A stretch of 64,000 bases of DNA from contig NZ_CP107841.1 of the NCBI RefSeq assembly GCF_036346855.1, positions 8,684,001-8,748,000 of the forward strand, in the 5' to 3' direction. Below are positions 32,802 to 41,841 of the stretch, piece after piece (the first letter of the stretch is position 1; each line of letters begins with the position of its first letter). The notes below the pieces were generated by a model. It saw nothing but the letters and a program-made list of their open reading frames with translations, was not told where the DNA came from and did no database searches. A program made the position numbers and the translations under genes. This DNA is from Streptomyces europaeiscabiei (lineage in GTDB: Bacteria > Actinomycetota > Actinomycetes > Streptomycetales > Streptomycetaceae).

Positions 32802-34595
32802 ATGCGTACATCCATCGCCACCGTCTCCCTCAGCGGGTCCCTCACCGAGAAGCTCACCGCCGCCGCGCGGGCCGGCTTCGACGGGGTGGAGATCTTCGAG
32901 AACGATCTGCTCGCCAGTCCGCTCGCGCCCGAGGAGGTGCGGGCCCGCTGTGCGGATCTGGGGCTGAGCGTCGACCTCTACCAGCCGATGCGGGACATCG
33001 AGGCCGTGCCGGCGGAGGTGTTCGAGCGGAATCTGCGGCGTGCCCGGCACAAGTTCGAGGTGATGGGGCGGCTCGGCTGCGACACGGTGCTCGTCTGCTC
33101 CAGCGTGCATCCGCTCGCCGAGGACGACGACGCGCTCGCCGCGTCCCACCTGCACCGACTGGCCTGTCTGGCCGAGGAGTTCGGCATCCGGGTCGCGTAC
33201 GAGGCATTGGCCTGGGGGCGGCACGTCAGTACGTACGACCATGCGTGGCGCATCGTGGAGGCGGCCGGCCATCCGGCGCTCGGGACCTGTCTGGACAGCT
33301 TCCACATCCTGGCCCGGGGCTCCGATCCCAAGGGCATCGAGGACATCCCCGGCGAGAGGATCTTCTTCCTCCAGCTCGCCGACGCGCCGCTGATGGCGAT
33401 GGACGTGCTGCAGTGGAGCCGGCACTACCGGTGCTTCCCGGGGCAGGGCGGCTTCGACGTCACGGGGCTGGTCGAGCACGTCATGGCGGCCGGTTACGAC
33501 GGGCCGCTGTCGCTGGAGGTGTTCAACGACGTATTCCGGCAGGCCGAGGCGGGCCCCACCGCCGTCGACGCCCACCGCTCGCTGCTGATGCTCCAGGAGG
33601 CGGCGGGCATCGCCACGCTGCCTAAGCGGGTGGTACCCACGGGTGTCGCCTTCGCCGAACTGGTCACGCCCGACGCCGAACCGGTGGGCGCGCTGCTCGG
33701 TGCGCTCGGCTTCGCCCGGACCGCCCGGCACCGGAGCAAGCCGGTGGACCTGTGGCAGCAGGGTGAGGCACGCGTGCTCGTCAACACCGGGCCGGCCGCG
33801 CGGCGCGACGGCACCCAGCTCGCCGCGATCGGACTGGAGTCACCGGACCCGGCCGGCGCCGTCCGCCGCGCCGAGGCGCTGCTCGCGCCGGTGCTGCCGC
33901 GGCGCCGGGCCGCCGAGGACGCGCCGCTGGACGCGGTGGCAGCGCCCGACGGGACGAAACTCTTCCTCTGTGCGACGGACCGCCCCGAACTCCCCAGCTG
34001 GACCGGGGACTTCCGGCCCGTGGAACACCCGGAGGCCGCCGGCCACGTCCACCGCGTCGACCATCTCGCCCTGACCCAGCCCTGGCACCAGTTCGACGAG
34101 GCGGCCCTCTTCCACCGCACGGTGCTGGGCCTCCACGCCAGCGACAGCGTCGATGTCGCCGACCCCTACGGCCTGTTCCGCAGTCGGCCGGTGACCAACG
34201 AAGGCGGCACCGTCCGGATCGCCCTCAGCGTCGGCCCCGCCCCGACCGACGACACCGCCCGCGCCCAGCACATCGCCCTCGCCACGGACGACGTCGTCGC
34301 CGCGGCCCGTGCCTTCCGCGCGGCCGGGGGCCGGCTGCTGGCCGTCCCCGCGAACTACTACGACGACCTGGCCGCACGGTTCGAGTTCGCCGACGGCGAG
34401 CTGGAGACGTACCGCGAACTCGGTGTCCTCTACGACCGCGACGAAACGCACGGCGAGTTCCGTCACTGCTACACCGAGACCGTCGGCCGCGTCTTCTTCG
34501 AACTCGTCCAGCGGGACGGCGGGTACCAGGGTTACGGCGCGCAGAACGCGTCCGTGCGCCTTGCCGCCCAGCACGTCCAACGACCGGCCAGGTAA
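32802..34595 (+). CDS. 3-Dehydroshikimate dehydratase fused to HPPD-like VOC domains (QuiC-type)
   Basis: 597 residues in two halves. 1-285 is an AP-endonuclease-2-type TIM barrel (GFDGVEIFENDL, VAYEALAWGRHVSTYDHAW, GTCLDSFHILARG, ISF-like FFLQLADAP, LSLEVFNDVFR) with the metal-site Glu, Asp, His and Glu residues typical of 3-dehydroshikimate dehydratases. About 300-590 is a two-module vicinal-oxygen-chelate region like 4-hydroxyphenylpyruvate dioxygenase (HVHRVDHLAL, AQHIALATDDVV, FFELVQRDGGY). This fusion is known in Pseudomonas QuiC1 and gives protocatechuate. ATG 32802 has AAGGAG. Lies downstream of shikimate dehydrogenase; probably the same transcript. Confidence 0.88.
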   Translation: MRTSIATVSLSGSLTEKLTAAARAGFDGVEIFENDLLASPLAPEEVRARCADLGLSVDLYQPMRDIEAVPAEVFERNLRRARHKFEVMGRLGCDTVLVCSSVHPLAEDDDALAASHLHRLACLAEEFGIRVAYEALAWGRHVSTYDHAWRIVEAAGHPALGTCLDSFHILARGSDPKGIEDIPGERIFFLQLADAPLMAMDVLQWSRHYRCFPGQGGFDVTGLVEHVMAAGYDGPLSLEVFNDVFRQAEAGPTAVDAHRSLLMLQEAAGIATLPKRVVPTGVAFAELVTPDAEPVGALLGALGFARTARHRSKPVDLWQQGEARVLVNTGPAARRDGTQLAAIGLESPDPAGAVRRAEALLAPVLPRRRAAEDAPLDAVAAPDGTKLFLCATDRPELPSWTGDFRPVEHPEAAGHVHRVDHLALTQPWHQFDEAALFHRTVLGLHASDSVDVADPYGLFRSRPVTNEGGTVRIALSVGPAPTDDTARAQHIALATDDVVAAARAFRAAGGRLLAVPANYYDDLAARFEFADGELETYRELGVLYDRDETHGEFRHCYTETVGRVFFELVQRDGGYQGYGAQNASVRLAAQHVQRPAR

Positions 34596-34601
34596 GAGAA
34601 G

Positions 34602-36080
34602 TTACTGGCGGCTGACGGTACGCGTCACACCCGTGACGACCGTCGTCGCCAGAATCCAGCCGGTGATGACGAGGACGTACGACAGCCACTGCGACCCGCC
34701 CTCGGGCGCGTAGGCCCGCTCCTGTCCGAAGTCGATGATCGGGAGAAGCAGGTCGAGGGTGTAGACGACCGCGTTGAAGGGCGGGGCCTCGTCCGCCTTC
34801 AGCGGGCTCGGTGGTTGCACGGCGTACGTCACCGAGCCCACCGCCATCAGCGACAGCAGCCAGACGGCCGCGCGCAGCGGGCGGAAGCCGTAGCCGACGG
34901 CGGCGTCCTGGGCGTAGCCCCAGAGCCGCCCGTACCAGCGGAGCGTGTCGCGATGGCGTCGCTGCTTGGCGAGTTGGACGCGCCGGGCGGCGTCCTCGTC
35001 GCCGATCCTGCGGTACGCGGCGGTCAACTGCTCGTAGGAGTACGGCAGATAGGCCTCCCCGTCCCGCTCCAGCATGGGCAGCCTTCGCTGCGCGGGCTCG
35101 TGCGGGATGAGGGAGGTGTAGGTGAGACTGTTCAGGAGGACCTTGTCCGGCAGCATGTCCGGTTCCACGAACAGCACTTCTATCTGGGCGCGGCGCATAT
35201 TGAGGTCACCCTCCATCGGAGGTCCCTTGCGCAGCCAGAGTTCGCTGATGACGCAGCTGCTCACCCGCAGCGCCGTACCCCCGGGGTTCGACAGCCTGGC
35301 GTACGACAGCTCCAGCCAGCCGCCCACCCGGGCACCCCGCAACTCGACCCGGCCGCGTACGTCCGCGTGCCGCAGCACCACATCGGACTCGGTGACGAGC
35401 GCCTCCGCGCTGAGAGCGGTGCCGCCGGGCCGGTGCAGCCGGGCCCGCTTCAGGTCGAGCGCGCCGGCGACATGGGCACCGCCGAGCCGGACCTCGCCGT
35501 CCGCGCGCAGCCCGGGAGCGCACAATTCCTCACCGATCTCCGCCTGGTTGAGCCGCAGCGCGGGCTCGTCGCCCGACGCGGTGAACTCGGCCCTCTCCAT
35601 GAACAGGGTCCCGGAGATCTGTGCCCCGGTGAGCCTCACCGGACCCCGGAACCGGCACCCCGACAACCGCAGCCCGCCGTCCACCCGCACCCGCGCCGAA
35701 CGCAGCCCGGGAAGCACGGACCCGGTCAGGTTGAGGTAGGTGAACTGCGCGCCCGAGAAGTCGGGGACCTCGTCGAAGTGGCAGCCGCTCAGCCGTACGA
35801 CGCTGTCGACCGCCGCGTACTTCAGTTCCAGTCTGCCGGTGATCCGGGCGCCCTCGATCTTGAGCGCGGCGACCTCGCCCTCCTGCTGGGGAGCGGTGAG
35901 CAGCAACGCCCGGAGCACCCGGGCCCGTACGGTCCGTTCGGGGCCCCATCCGGCGCCGTCCGCCGCGTTCTCGTCCTCGGCGGTCCCGAGGGCCAGGGCC
36001 CTGAAGTCCACCGCCGCGCCCAGCGGAAAGGCCTCCCACACCCGCCGCTCGGCCGCCGTCAGATCGTTGATCATCATCAC
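34602..36080 (-). CDS. Membrane protein with pentapeptide-like beta-helix domain
   Basis: 492 residues. About 60-300 is made of short repeats with a right-handed beta-helix flavour (ALKIEGARITGRLELKYA, VRLSGCHFDEVPDF, GTLFMERAEFTA, ALDLKRARLHRPGG), similar to pentapeptide-repeat proteins. About 375-480 holds two or three transmembrane segments (AAVWLLSLMAVGSVTYAV; YVLVITGWILATTVVTGV) with a soluble loop between. Homologues in Streptomyces are often labelled membrane-associated oxidoreductase, which I cannot support. Start ATG 36080 (two more ATGs follow directly). It converges with the dehydratase gene; stops lie six bases apart. Confidence 0.75.
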   Translation of the reverse strand: MMMINDLTAAERRVWEAFPLGAAVDFRALALGTAEDENAADGAGWGPERTVRARVLRALLLTAPQQEGEVAALKIEGARITGRLELKYAAVDSVVRLSGCHFDEVPDFSGAQFTYLNLTGSVLPGLRSARVRVDGGLRLSGCRFRGPVRLTGAQISGTLFMERAEFTASGDEPALRLNQAEIGEELCAPGLRADGEVRLGGAHVAGALDLKRARLHRPGGTALSAEALVTESDVVLRHADVRGRVELRGARVGGWLELSYARLSNPGGTALRVSSCVISELWLRKGPPMEGDLNMRRAQIEVLFVEPDMLPDKVLLNSLTYTSLIPHEPAQRRLPMLERDGEAYLPYSYEQLTAAYRRIGDEDAARRVQLAKQRRHRDTLRWYGRLWGYAQDAAVGYGFRPLRAAVWLLSLMAVGSVTYAVQPPSPLKADEAPPFNAVVYTLDLLLPIIDFGQERAYAPEGGSQWLSYVLVITGWILATTVVTGVTRTVSRQ

Positions 36081-36159
36081 CCGGGACTCTCACCCGGAAC
36101 GCTCGTACCTGTCAACAACCGCGATCCGGCCGCGCGTTCCGGCCGGACCCCGGCCGATG

Positions 36160-37644
36160 TCACCGCCGCTGGTGAGCCCAGGCCTCGTCGTGGGCGCGGT
36201 GCGCGTCCGTGAGACCGTTCGTGAAGAACTTTTCGTAGTACTCGTTCTCCACGTGATGGACCTGGAGCCACACGCCCGGGACATGGATCGCGTCCGTGTG
36301 GGCCGGGAAGCGGCCGTGCGTGCGGTGGATGTACTCGCAGATGTCGCGGGCGCAGTCGATCACCCGCTCCTCGTACTCACTGGCCTCGGTGAGATAGCGC
36401 TGCCCGTAGTCCTCCCGGTAGATCCGGGCGAAGACGTCCCGGTCGGTGTAGACGCCGTCGCGGCCGAACTTCTCCTGGATGATGGTGTCCACGGCCTCCG
36501 ACATGCTCCCGAACATCGGCGGGCACGCGGCGGCGATCAGTGGGGCGCCGCCGTCGGGGGCGGGCAGCCGGACCGGGTGCGAGCGCACAGCGGCGTACTT
36601 CGGCAGCGGGATGTGCCAGCGCCAGATGTCGGCGGGCCGCCAGCGCGGAGTGACGAAGTCGAAGCCGAGCATTCTGCCGTACGTGCGGGAGAACTTCGGG
36701 TCGCCGAGGGCGATCTGCGGGTTGATGGTGGCGTGGATCCAGGCGCCCAGGCCCATCGCCTCGGCCGTGAGCATCAGGTTCTGCAGCAGCAGATCCGCCT
36801 CTATCTGGGTGCGCATCGGGCCGAGGGCGCCGAGGGGCAGCTTCAGATCCCCGTTGAGGAAGCCGTTCTTCACCCACTTCCTCACCCCGGCGGGACGGTA
36901 GAAGTTGCGGTCGTCCACGAGGGTGGGGCGGGCGCCGTCCGGCTGGGTGAGCAGATACATCAGCGCGTTCACGTACTGGTGGGAGAGGTCGACCACCGGG
37001 AACAGCAACGTCGTTCCGGGCAGGTTGGACAGGAAGCGGTTCGAGTCCAGGTACGCCGGGAAGTCCCGCTTGCCCGGCGCGACGTCGAGGCGGTGGTCCA
37101 GGACCTTCACCTTCGCCTCGTGTGCCCGCGTGACCAGGGTCTCGGCGTCGAAGGGCTCGTCCGGTGCCGGCTTCAGCCTGCGCAGGAAGTACGTGCCGGA
37201 GTCGTTCACGAGGAAGAAGTGGGTGCCCTGCGCGTTGTCCGGGCTCCCGGCGGTGCGGCCCGCCATCGTCAGGTTGGGCTTGGACATGATGGGCGTGCCG
37301 TTGTCCGGGTCCTCGAAGGGCCGGTCGGGCATGGTGAGCCCCGTGGTGCCGGTGATCGCGATCAGCACCGCCTCCTCCAGCTCGGTCAGGGGCTGCACCG
37401 CGTTGCGGGACGTGTAGGTCATGGTCCCGGCGGACACCTTGGCGCCACGGCTCACCCGGTGCGTACGGCGGCGCCACACGGTCCGCAGCAGTGGGCGCCC
37501 GAAGAGGTCGGCGAGCCCCGGGTGGGTGGTGGCACCGGCGACGCCGGACGGAGCCTCCCGTACTGTCGGCTGCTCCCCGGCCCCGGCTGTCGTGGACAGC
37601 TCCCCTGTTCCGGGCAGCTCGGAGTGGTTGTCGGTGAACGTCAT
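36160..37644 (-). CDS. Large nitroreductase-fold protein beside the dioxygenase fusion
   Basis: 494 residues. Several signatures are those of nitroreductase/SagB-type flavoproteins: VWRRRTHRVSRG near the start of the domain (RRSxR-type), PLTELEEAVLIAITGTTG, and QNLMLTAEAMGLGAWIHA (the helix over the FMN). A 70-residue unstructured head precedes it, and the C-terminal 130 residues (FGRDGVYTDRDVFARIYRED, ICEYIHRTHGRFPAHTDA) are unfamiliar. FMN-dependent reduction or dehydrogenation would fit, but FMN ligands are not all evident. It starts 63 bp after the dioxygenase fusion on the same strand and probably acts on its products or recycles its cofactor. Confidence 0.65.
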   Translation of the reverse strand: MTFTDNHSELPGTGELSTTAGAGEQPTVREAPSGVAGATTHPGLADLFGRPLLRTVWRRRTHRVSRGAKVSAGTMTYTSRNAVQPLTELEEAVLIAITGTTGLTMPDRPFEDPDNGTPIMSKPNLTMAGRTAGSPDNAQGTHFFLVNDSGTYFLRRLKPAPDEPFDAETLVTRAHEAKVKVLDHRLDVAPGKRDFPAYLDSNRFLSNLPGTTLLFPVVDLSHQYVNALMYLLTQPDGARPTLVDDRNFYRPAGVRKWVKNGFLNGDLKLPLGALGPMRTQIEADLLLQNLMLTAEAMGLGAWIHATINPQIALGDPKFSRTYGRMLGFDFVTPRWRPADIWRWHIPLPKYAAVRSHPVRLPAPDGGAPLIAAACPPMFGSMSEAVDTIIQEKFGRDGVYTDRDVFARIYREDYGQRYLTEASEYEERVIDCARDICEYIHRTHGRFPAHTDAIHVPGVWLQVHHVENEYYEKFFTNGLTDAHRAHDEAWAHQRR

Positions 37645-37707
37645 GCGATTTCCCCCGTTGTGGTTCGGACCCGGGGCGTGCCACACCCCGGGTCGTGTGT
37701 CACGGCG

Positions 37708-40680
37708 TCATGGTGAACCGCCGTTGTTCGTACCGCCGTTGTTCGTACCGGCGTTGTTCGTACCGCCGTTGTTCGTACCGGTGTCGTTCGTACCGCCGTT
37801 GTTCGTACCGCTGTCGCTCGTACCGCCGTTGCCGGTCTCCCGCACCGTCCGCCAGGGCGCGAACGCGCTCGCGTCGCGCGGCAGCAGCGGAGCCAGCTCC
37901 GGGCAGTGGCGCAGGATCACGGAGTTCATGCCGCCCTTCTCGACCCAGTCGATGCCGAGCGGTGTGTAGACCTCCGGCCGGTAGTCGACGGTCAGGAACC
38001 GGTCGCTCTGCAGCCGTCGGCTGGCCATCAGGATGAAGATGCGGAACGCGGTGTCGCTGAACCCGAAGCCCTCCGGCGGGTTCTCCGCGAACAGGCCGAC
38101 CACCGTGTCGACCTCGTCGACGTCGCGGTAGACGTCCTTCAGCCGTGCCAGCGTCCGAGGGTTCTCGGTCAGCTCCTCGAAGGAACGGATGCGTCCCCTG
38201 TGGAGCCCGGCCCGGAAGTCGTTGTAGCGCGGCACCCCGCGCCGACGCGTGCGGACGAGGTCGACGACGGACAGGTCGATGATCTCCCCGTCACGCTCGA
38301 AGCGCTGCAGCGAGCGCGGGAAGTTGTGCAGCGTGATCGCGCCGGGATGGGCGATGCCGAAGGAGTACAGCGAGTTCGCGAGGCCCGTCTTGCGGATCTG
38401 CGACTCGGCCGCCCCGCCCTGGATGTCCGAGAAGCCCACCGTCTCCAGCCGCCGCCCGAACTGGTGCTCCCGCAGCTCGTAGTCGTCCGGGATCAGCGGA
38501 TGCATGCGGTAGACGGTCGTGAAGTCCTCTGTCAGCGAGTACGGCGCAGCGTGATGGTCCGGCAGCGTCTTCGGGATGCCGGTCAGCGAGTGCGCCTCGA
38601 ACAGCCACAGGCCCAGCTGGTTGAGCCAGTTCCTGGGCGGGCCCGACCAGTTGGTGTGCAGCGCGAGATCGATCGCCTCGGTGGCGAGGATCGCCGGTGT
38701 CCACTCCACGGTGTGGATCTTCGCGATCAGCGCGGACACCACGAGCCGGGCCGTGTGGTGGATCTTCTCCTCGCTCATCGACGGGTACTCGGCGCGCAGT
38801 GCGTCGCACACCGCGTTGTGCTCCCGGGCGAACAGCGTGTGCATAGCGCTGAGCCCCATCCACCAGCTCTCGTTGAACCCGGTGAGCGGGACGCCGTTCG
38901 CCCCGCCCGGCAGATGGCCGTCCTCCAGGCGGAGTCCCGCGCCCCCGCCCGGCTCGCGCAGGAAGCGCGCGGTCCGCTCGTTCTCGCCGTACACCTCGGA
39001 GCCGTCCCACCAGTGCGAGGCGGAGTTGGCGAACAGGATCGGCGGGCGGCCGGGCGCCTCGATGCCCTCGTTCTCCGCGAACCGCATCACCCGCTCCGTC
39101 GGCCCGCCCGGCACGTTCCGCCAGTCGCCGTCGAAGCCGGGCGGCAGCGGCACCTCCACACTGCGGTCACCGGTCCTGTACCGCCGGTGGTTCACCCAGT
39201 CGTGCACCTGGAACTGGATCCACGCCGCCGCCAGCACATTGAGCGAGGTCGCCGGCACGAAGCTCTCCCGGTACAGCAGCTGCCTGCTGACCGTGACCGG
39301 GTTCGGCGTGTCGAAGAGATCCGGCCGGTAGTCCGGCTTCAGGTTCCGCCCGAAGGCGGCCCCCACGGCACCCATCGCCGGCTCCGACAGATCGTTGTAC
39401 GTCCCGTCGTACGACCGCTCCGTGCGCAGCCGCTCGGGGACCGGCTCCGGCGCGGGCCGGGCCTTCGGCGGCGCCTCACGCACCTCGGTGTCGATCAGAT
39501 TCCTCCTGCGCAGCACCTTCCGCAGGAACATCAGGTTCAGCAGGCTCAGCGACAACGGCAGCCGGTGCCACGGCACGGCACGGTTCAGCAGCCCGAGGAC
39601 GGCACCCACGGGACGGCCGAGCACCCGGTTGCGCAAGGGTTCCGCGGTGACGAAGCGCAGCCCGAGACGGTGTGCGCCACTCGCCCGGTACCCCGCCTTC
39701 CGCGCCCGGTTGATATTGCCCAATGGCCGGAACTCATCGGTCGTGTACCAGGGGTTGAAGGTCAGATCCTCGACCCGCCGCGCGGCCGCCCGCGCCTCGG
39801 CACCGTCCAGTTCCTGGGCGGGGACGGTCAGCCGGGCGATCGGCACCGCCGGTGCCACCGCGTCCTTCCACTCCACCGCCGCGTCCTCGATCGGTGTGCG
39901 CCGCTCGTCCACGTACCGCTGCACACACAGGTCGAACGCGACGTCCGCCCGGCCCAGCCGCCGCGCCAGTTCGCGGTGCAGGAAGTCCGGGTCCCGGCGA
40001 TCGGGCTCGGCGGCGGCCGGCGTACCGGGCGCGGGGCGCAACAGATACCGCACCGGCCCGGCCTCGCCCCACAGCACGGCCCCACGACTCCAATAGGTCT
40101 CGTTGGCGAGGGAGTCGACACTCCGCCGGGTGGCGTCCTGCACGTTGCGCCGCATCCGCGTGGCCGTCGCCGGCCCCACCGCGAGCGGTAGTTTCACGAA
40201 CAGCCCGAGCGCCTTGCGCAGCGGACTCCGGGCCCCCGCCATGGCCTTGGCGAACGCCACGAACTCCCGCGCGTCGCTCGCGTGCGACACGGGGTGGTTG
40301 GTGGCCAGCAGGTCATGGCTCACCCCGTCCGTCACCTGTATCCGCACCGCCGCGCCCCGCAGGTCCGGTGAGCCGTCGCCCTGCCGGATGCCGCTCGCGT
40401 TGGACAGCCGGACCACCGCCGGATAGTCGGCGCCGGGCTGCGCGAACCCGACGCGCAGCGCCACCGGCAGATCGTCGTGGAACCGCAGCCGCGCGTTCTC
40501 CACGCCCAACGGGGCCTTCGCGTGGAACGCACGCGCGATGTCACCGCCTCCGGCCCGCCGGTTCCTGACCTGGACCGCCATCAGCTCCCGCGCCAACCGC
40601 TCGAACACGAGCCGCTCGGCCTCGGGGCTGCCACCGTCGTACCGCTCGTAGCGCTGATCGTGCTGCCCGGTCTCGGCCAT
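37708..40680 (-). CDS. Catalase-like / fatty-acid dioxygenase (DOX/COX-type) fusion
   Basis: 990 residues. 1-345 is catalase-like: HAKAPLG (His53), VVRLSNASG, TNHPVSHASD (Asn128) and FNPWYTTDEF leading to RKAGYRASGAHRLG, where Tyr331 sits in the catalase RxxxY heme-ligand position. About 420-950 is a heme dioxygenase of the cyclooxygenase/alpha-DOX family: FQVHDWVNH (distal His493), FAREHN, IAKIHTVEWTPAIL, and YRMHPLIPD with Tyr722 and His725 matching the catalytic Tyr and heme His of COX (Tyr-x-x-His). The tail (955-990) is repeated TNNGG. The two heme modules in one chain suggest formation of a fatty-acid hydroperoxide and its conversion on the same protein. ATG 40680 with AAGGAAA. Confidence 0.85.
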   Translation of the reverse strand: MAETGQHDQRYERYDGGSPEAERLVFERLARELMAVQVRNRRAGGGDIARAFHAKAPLGVENARLRFHDDLPVALRVGFAQPGADYPAVVRLSNASGIRQGDGSPDLRGAAVRIQVTDGVSHDLLATNHPVSHASDAREFVAFAKAMAGARSPLRKALGLFVKLPLAVGPATATRMRRNVQDATRRSVDSLANETYWSRGAVLWGEAGPVRYLLRPAPGTPAAAEPDRRDPDFLHRELARRLGRADVAFDLCVQRYVDERRTPIEDAAVEWKDAVAPAVPIARLTVPAQELDGAEARAAARRVEDLTFNPWYTTDEFRPLGNINRARKAGYRASGAHRLGLRFVTAEPLRNRVLGRPVGAVLGLLNRAVPWHRLPLSLSLLNLMFLRKVLRRRNLIDTEVREAPPKARPAPEPVPERLRTERSYDGTYNDLSEPAMGAVGAAFGRNLKPDYRPDLFDTPNPVTVSRQLLYRESFVPATSLNVLAAAWIQFQVHDWVNHRRYRTGDRSVEVPLPPGFDGDWRNVPGGPTERVMRFAENEGIEAPGRPPILFANSASHWWDGSEVYGENERTARFLREPGGGAGLRLEDGHLPGGANGVPLTGFNESWWMGLSAMHTLFAREHNAVCDALRAEYPSMSEEKIHHTARLVVSALIAKIHTVEWTPAILATEAIDLALHTNWSGPPRNWLNQLGLWLFEAHSLTGIPKTLPDHHAAPYSLTEDFTTVYRMHPLIPDDYELREHQFGRRLETVGFSDIQGGAAESQIRKTGLANSLYSFGIAHPGAITLHNFPRSLQRFERDGEIIDLSVVDLVRTRRRGVPRYNDFRAGLHRGRIRSFEELTENPRTLARLKDVYRDVDEVDTVVGLFAENPPEGFGFSDTAFRIFILMASRRLQSDRFLTVDYRPEVYTPLGIDWVEKGGMNSVILRHCPELAPLLPRDASAFAPWRTVRETGNGGTSDSGTNNGGTNDTGTNNGGTNNAGTNNGGTNNGGSP
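37718..37834. repeat. Seven-copy 15-bp tandem repeat encoding the TNNGG tail
   Basis: Unit CCGCCGTTGTTCGTA (15 bp) in seven copies from 37718 to 37822 plus a partial eighth. Copies 1, 2, 4 and 6 are identical; the others have a few substitutions (CCGGCG, CCGGTGTCG, CCGCTGTCG). It is in frame at the 3' end of the dioxygenase gene. Confidence 0.9.
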
Positions 40681-40952
40681 CTGCGTTTCCTTCGTACAAA
40701 GGCATACGGGATGCATGCGACGTGCATACGGGACAGGGGCCGCACGCTACCGGCGGCGGGGTTCCGGCCGCAGCGACAGTTCACGCCATGTACACATCTG
40801 ATAGTAATGCGGGTGAATATCGCATTCCGTCACGTCGCGGCGGGTTCGGACGGTGGAACGAAAGTTCCCCGCGCCCCCGAAGGGACGCGGGGAACCGCGT
40901 GACCTGTCACGTACCGAAGGGGCCGCGCCTGTCTCGTCGCCTACTTCTTCGC
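40681..40952. other. Intergenic region before the dioxygenase fusion
   Basis: 272 bp without a gene. Two GCATACGGG copies (about 40702 and 40724, period 22) flank a GCATGC centre before the dioxygenase ATG and could be a regulator site. An AT-rich block near 40795-40835 (ACATCTGATAGTAATGCGGG) is a possible promoter. A hairpin at 40864-40895 ends gnd. Confidence 0.5.
40864..40895 (-). terminator. Terminator of the pentose phosphate operon
   Basis: GTTCCCCGCG (40864-40873) pairs with CGCGGGGAAC (40886-40895), 12-base loop, 58 bp after the gnd stop. Another member of the GGGGAAC hairpin family common in Streptomyces. Confidence 0.7.
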
Positions 40953-41840
40953 CTACTTCTTCGACTCGACCGCGTGGCCCCCGAACTGGTTCCGCAGCGC
41001 TGCGATCATCTTCATCTGCGGGGAGTCGTCCTGGCGTGACGCGAAGCGCGTGAACAGGGACGCGGTGATCGCCGGCAGCGGTACCGCGTGGTCGATGGCG
41101 GCCTCGACCGTCCACCGTCCCTCACCGGAGTCCTCGGCGTAACCGCGCAGCTTCTCCAGGTGCTCGTCCTGGTCGAGCGCGTTGACGGCGAGGTCCAGCA
41201 GCCAGGAGCGGATGACGGTTCCGTCCTGCCAGGAGCGGAACACCTCGCGGACGTCCGTCACCGAATCGACCTTCTCCAGCAGCTCCCAGCCCTCGGCGTA
41301 CGCCTGCATCATGGCGTACTCGATGCCGTTGTGGACCATCTTGGAGAAGTGCCCGGCACCCACCTTGCCGGCGTGGACGTAGCCGTACGGCCCCTCCGGC
41401 TTGAGCGCCTCGAAGATCGGCTGGAGCCGCTCGACATGCTCCTTGTCGCCGCCGACCATCAGGGCGTAGCCGTTCTCCAGCCCCCACACGCCCCCGGAGA
41501 CACCCGCGTCGACGAAGCCGATGCCCTTCGCGCCCAGCTCGGCCGCGTGCTTCTCGTCGTCCGTCCAGCGGGAGTTGCCGCCGTCGACGACCGTGTCGCC
41601 GGGCGACAGCAGCTCCGCCAGTTCGTCGACGACGGACTGGGTGGCGCCGCCTGCGGGCACCATCACCCACACCGTGCGCGGGCCGTCGAGGCGCTCGACC
41701 AGTTCGGCCAGGCTGCCCACGTCGGAGACGTCGGGGTTGCGGTCGTAGCCGACGACGGTGTGGCCCGCGCGGCGGATCCGCTCGCGCATGTTGCCGCCCA
41801 TCTTGCCGAGACCGATCAGGCCCAGCTGCATGGCTGCCAT
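40953..41840 (-). CDS. gnd: 6-Phosphogluconate dehydrogenase (short GndA type)
   Basis: 295 residues, the short decarboxylating type. Rossmann motif QLGLIGLGKMGGNMRER, DGGNSRWTDDEK, VDAGVSGGVWGLENGYALMV (substrate site), and KVGAGHFSKMVHNGIEY with the catalytic Lys and Asn. It oxidises 6-phosphogluconate to ribulose 5-phosphate, CO2 and NAD(P)H in the cytoplasm. ATG 41840 is one base after the opcA stop; a second ATG at 41831 is possible. Last gene of the tkt-tal-zwf-opcA-gnd operon. In S. coelicolor I recall pgi next to its gnd copy; no pgi is present here. Confidence 0.93.
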   Translation of the reverse strand: MAAMQLGLIGLGKMGGNMRERIRRAGHTVVGYDRNPDVSDVGSLAELVERLDGPRTVWVMVPAGGATQSVVDELAELLSPGDTVVDGGNSRWTDDEKHAAELGAKGIGFVDAGVSGGVWGLENGYALMVGGDKEHVERLQPIFEALKPEGPYGYVHAGKVGAGHFSKMVHNGIEYAMMQAYAEGWELLEKVDSVTDVREVFRSWQDGTVIRSWLLDLAVNALDQDEHLEKLRGYAEDSGEGRWTVEAAIDHAVPLPAITASLFTRFASRQDDSPQMKMIAALRNQFGGHAVESKK

Positions 41841-41841
41841 G

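Noticed and set aside
37906..40191. 761-residue plus-strand frame
   Set aside because: Shadow of the dioxygenase fusion. The minus-strand reading has catalytic motifs; this one has none.
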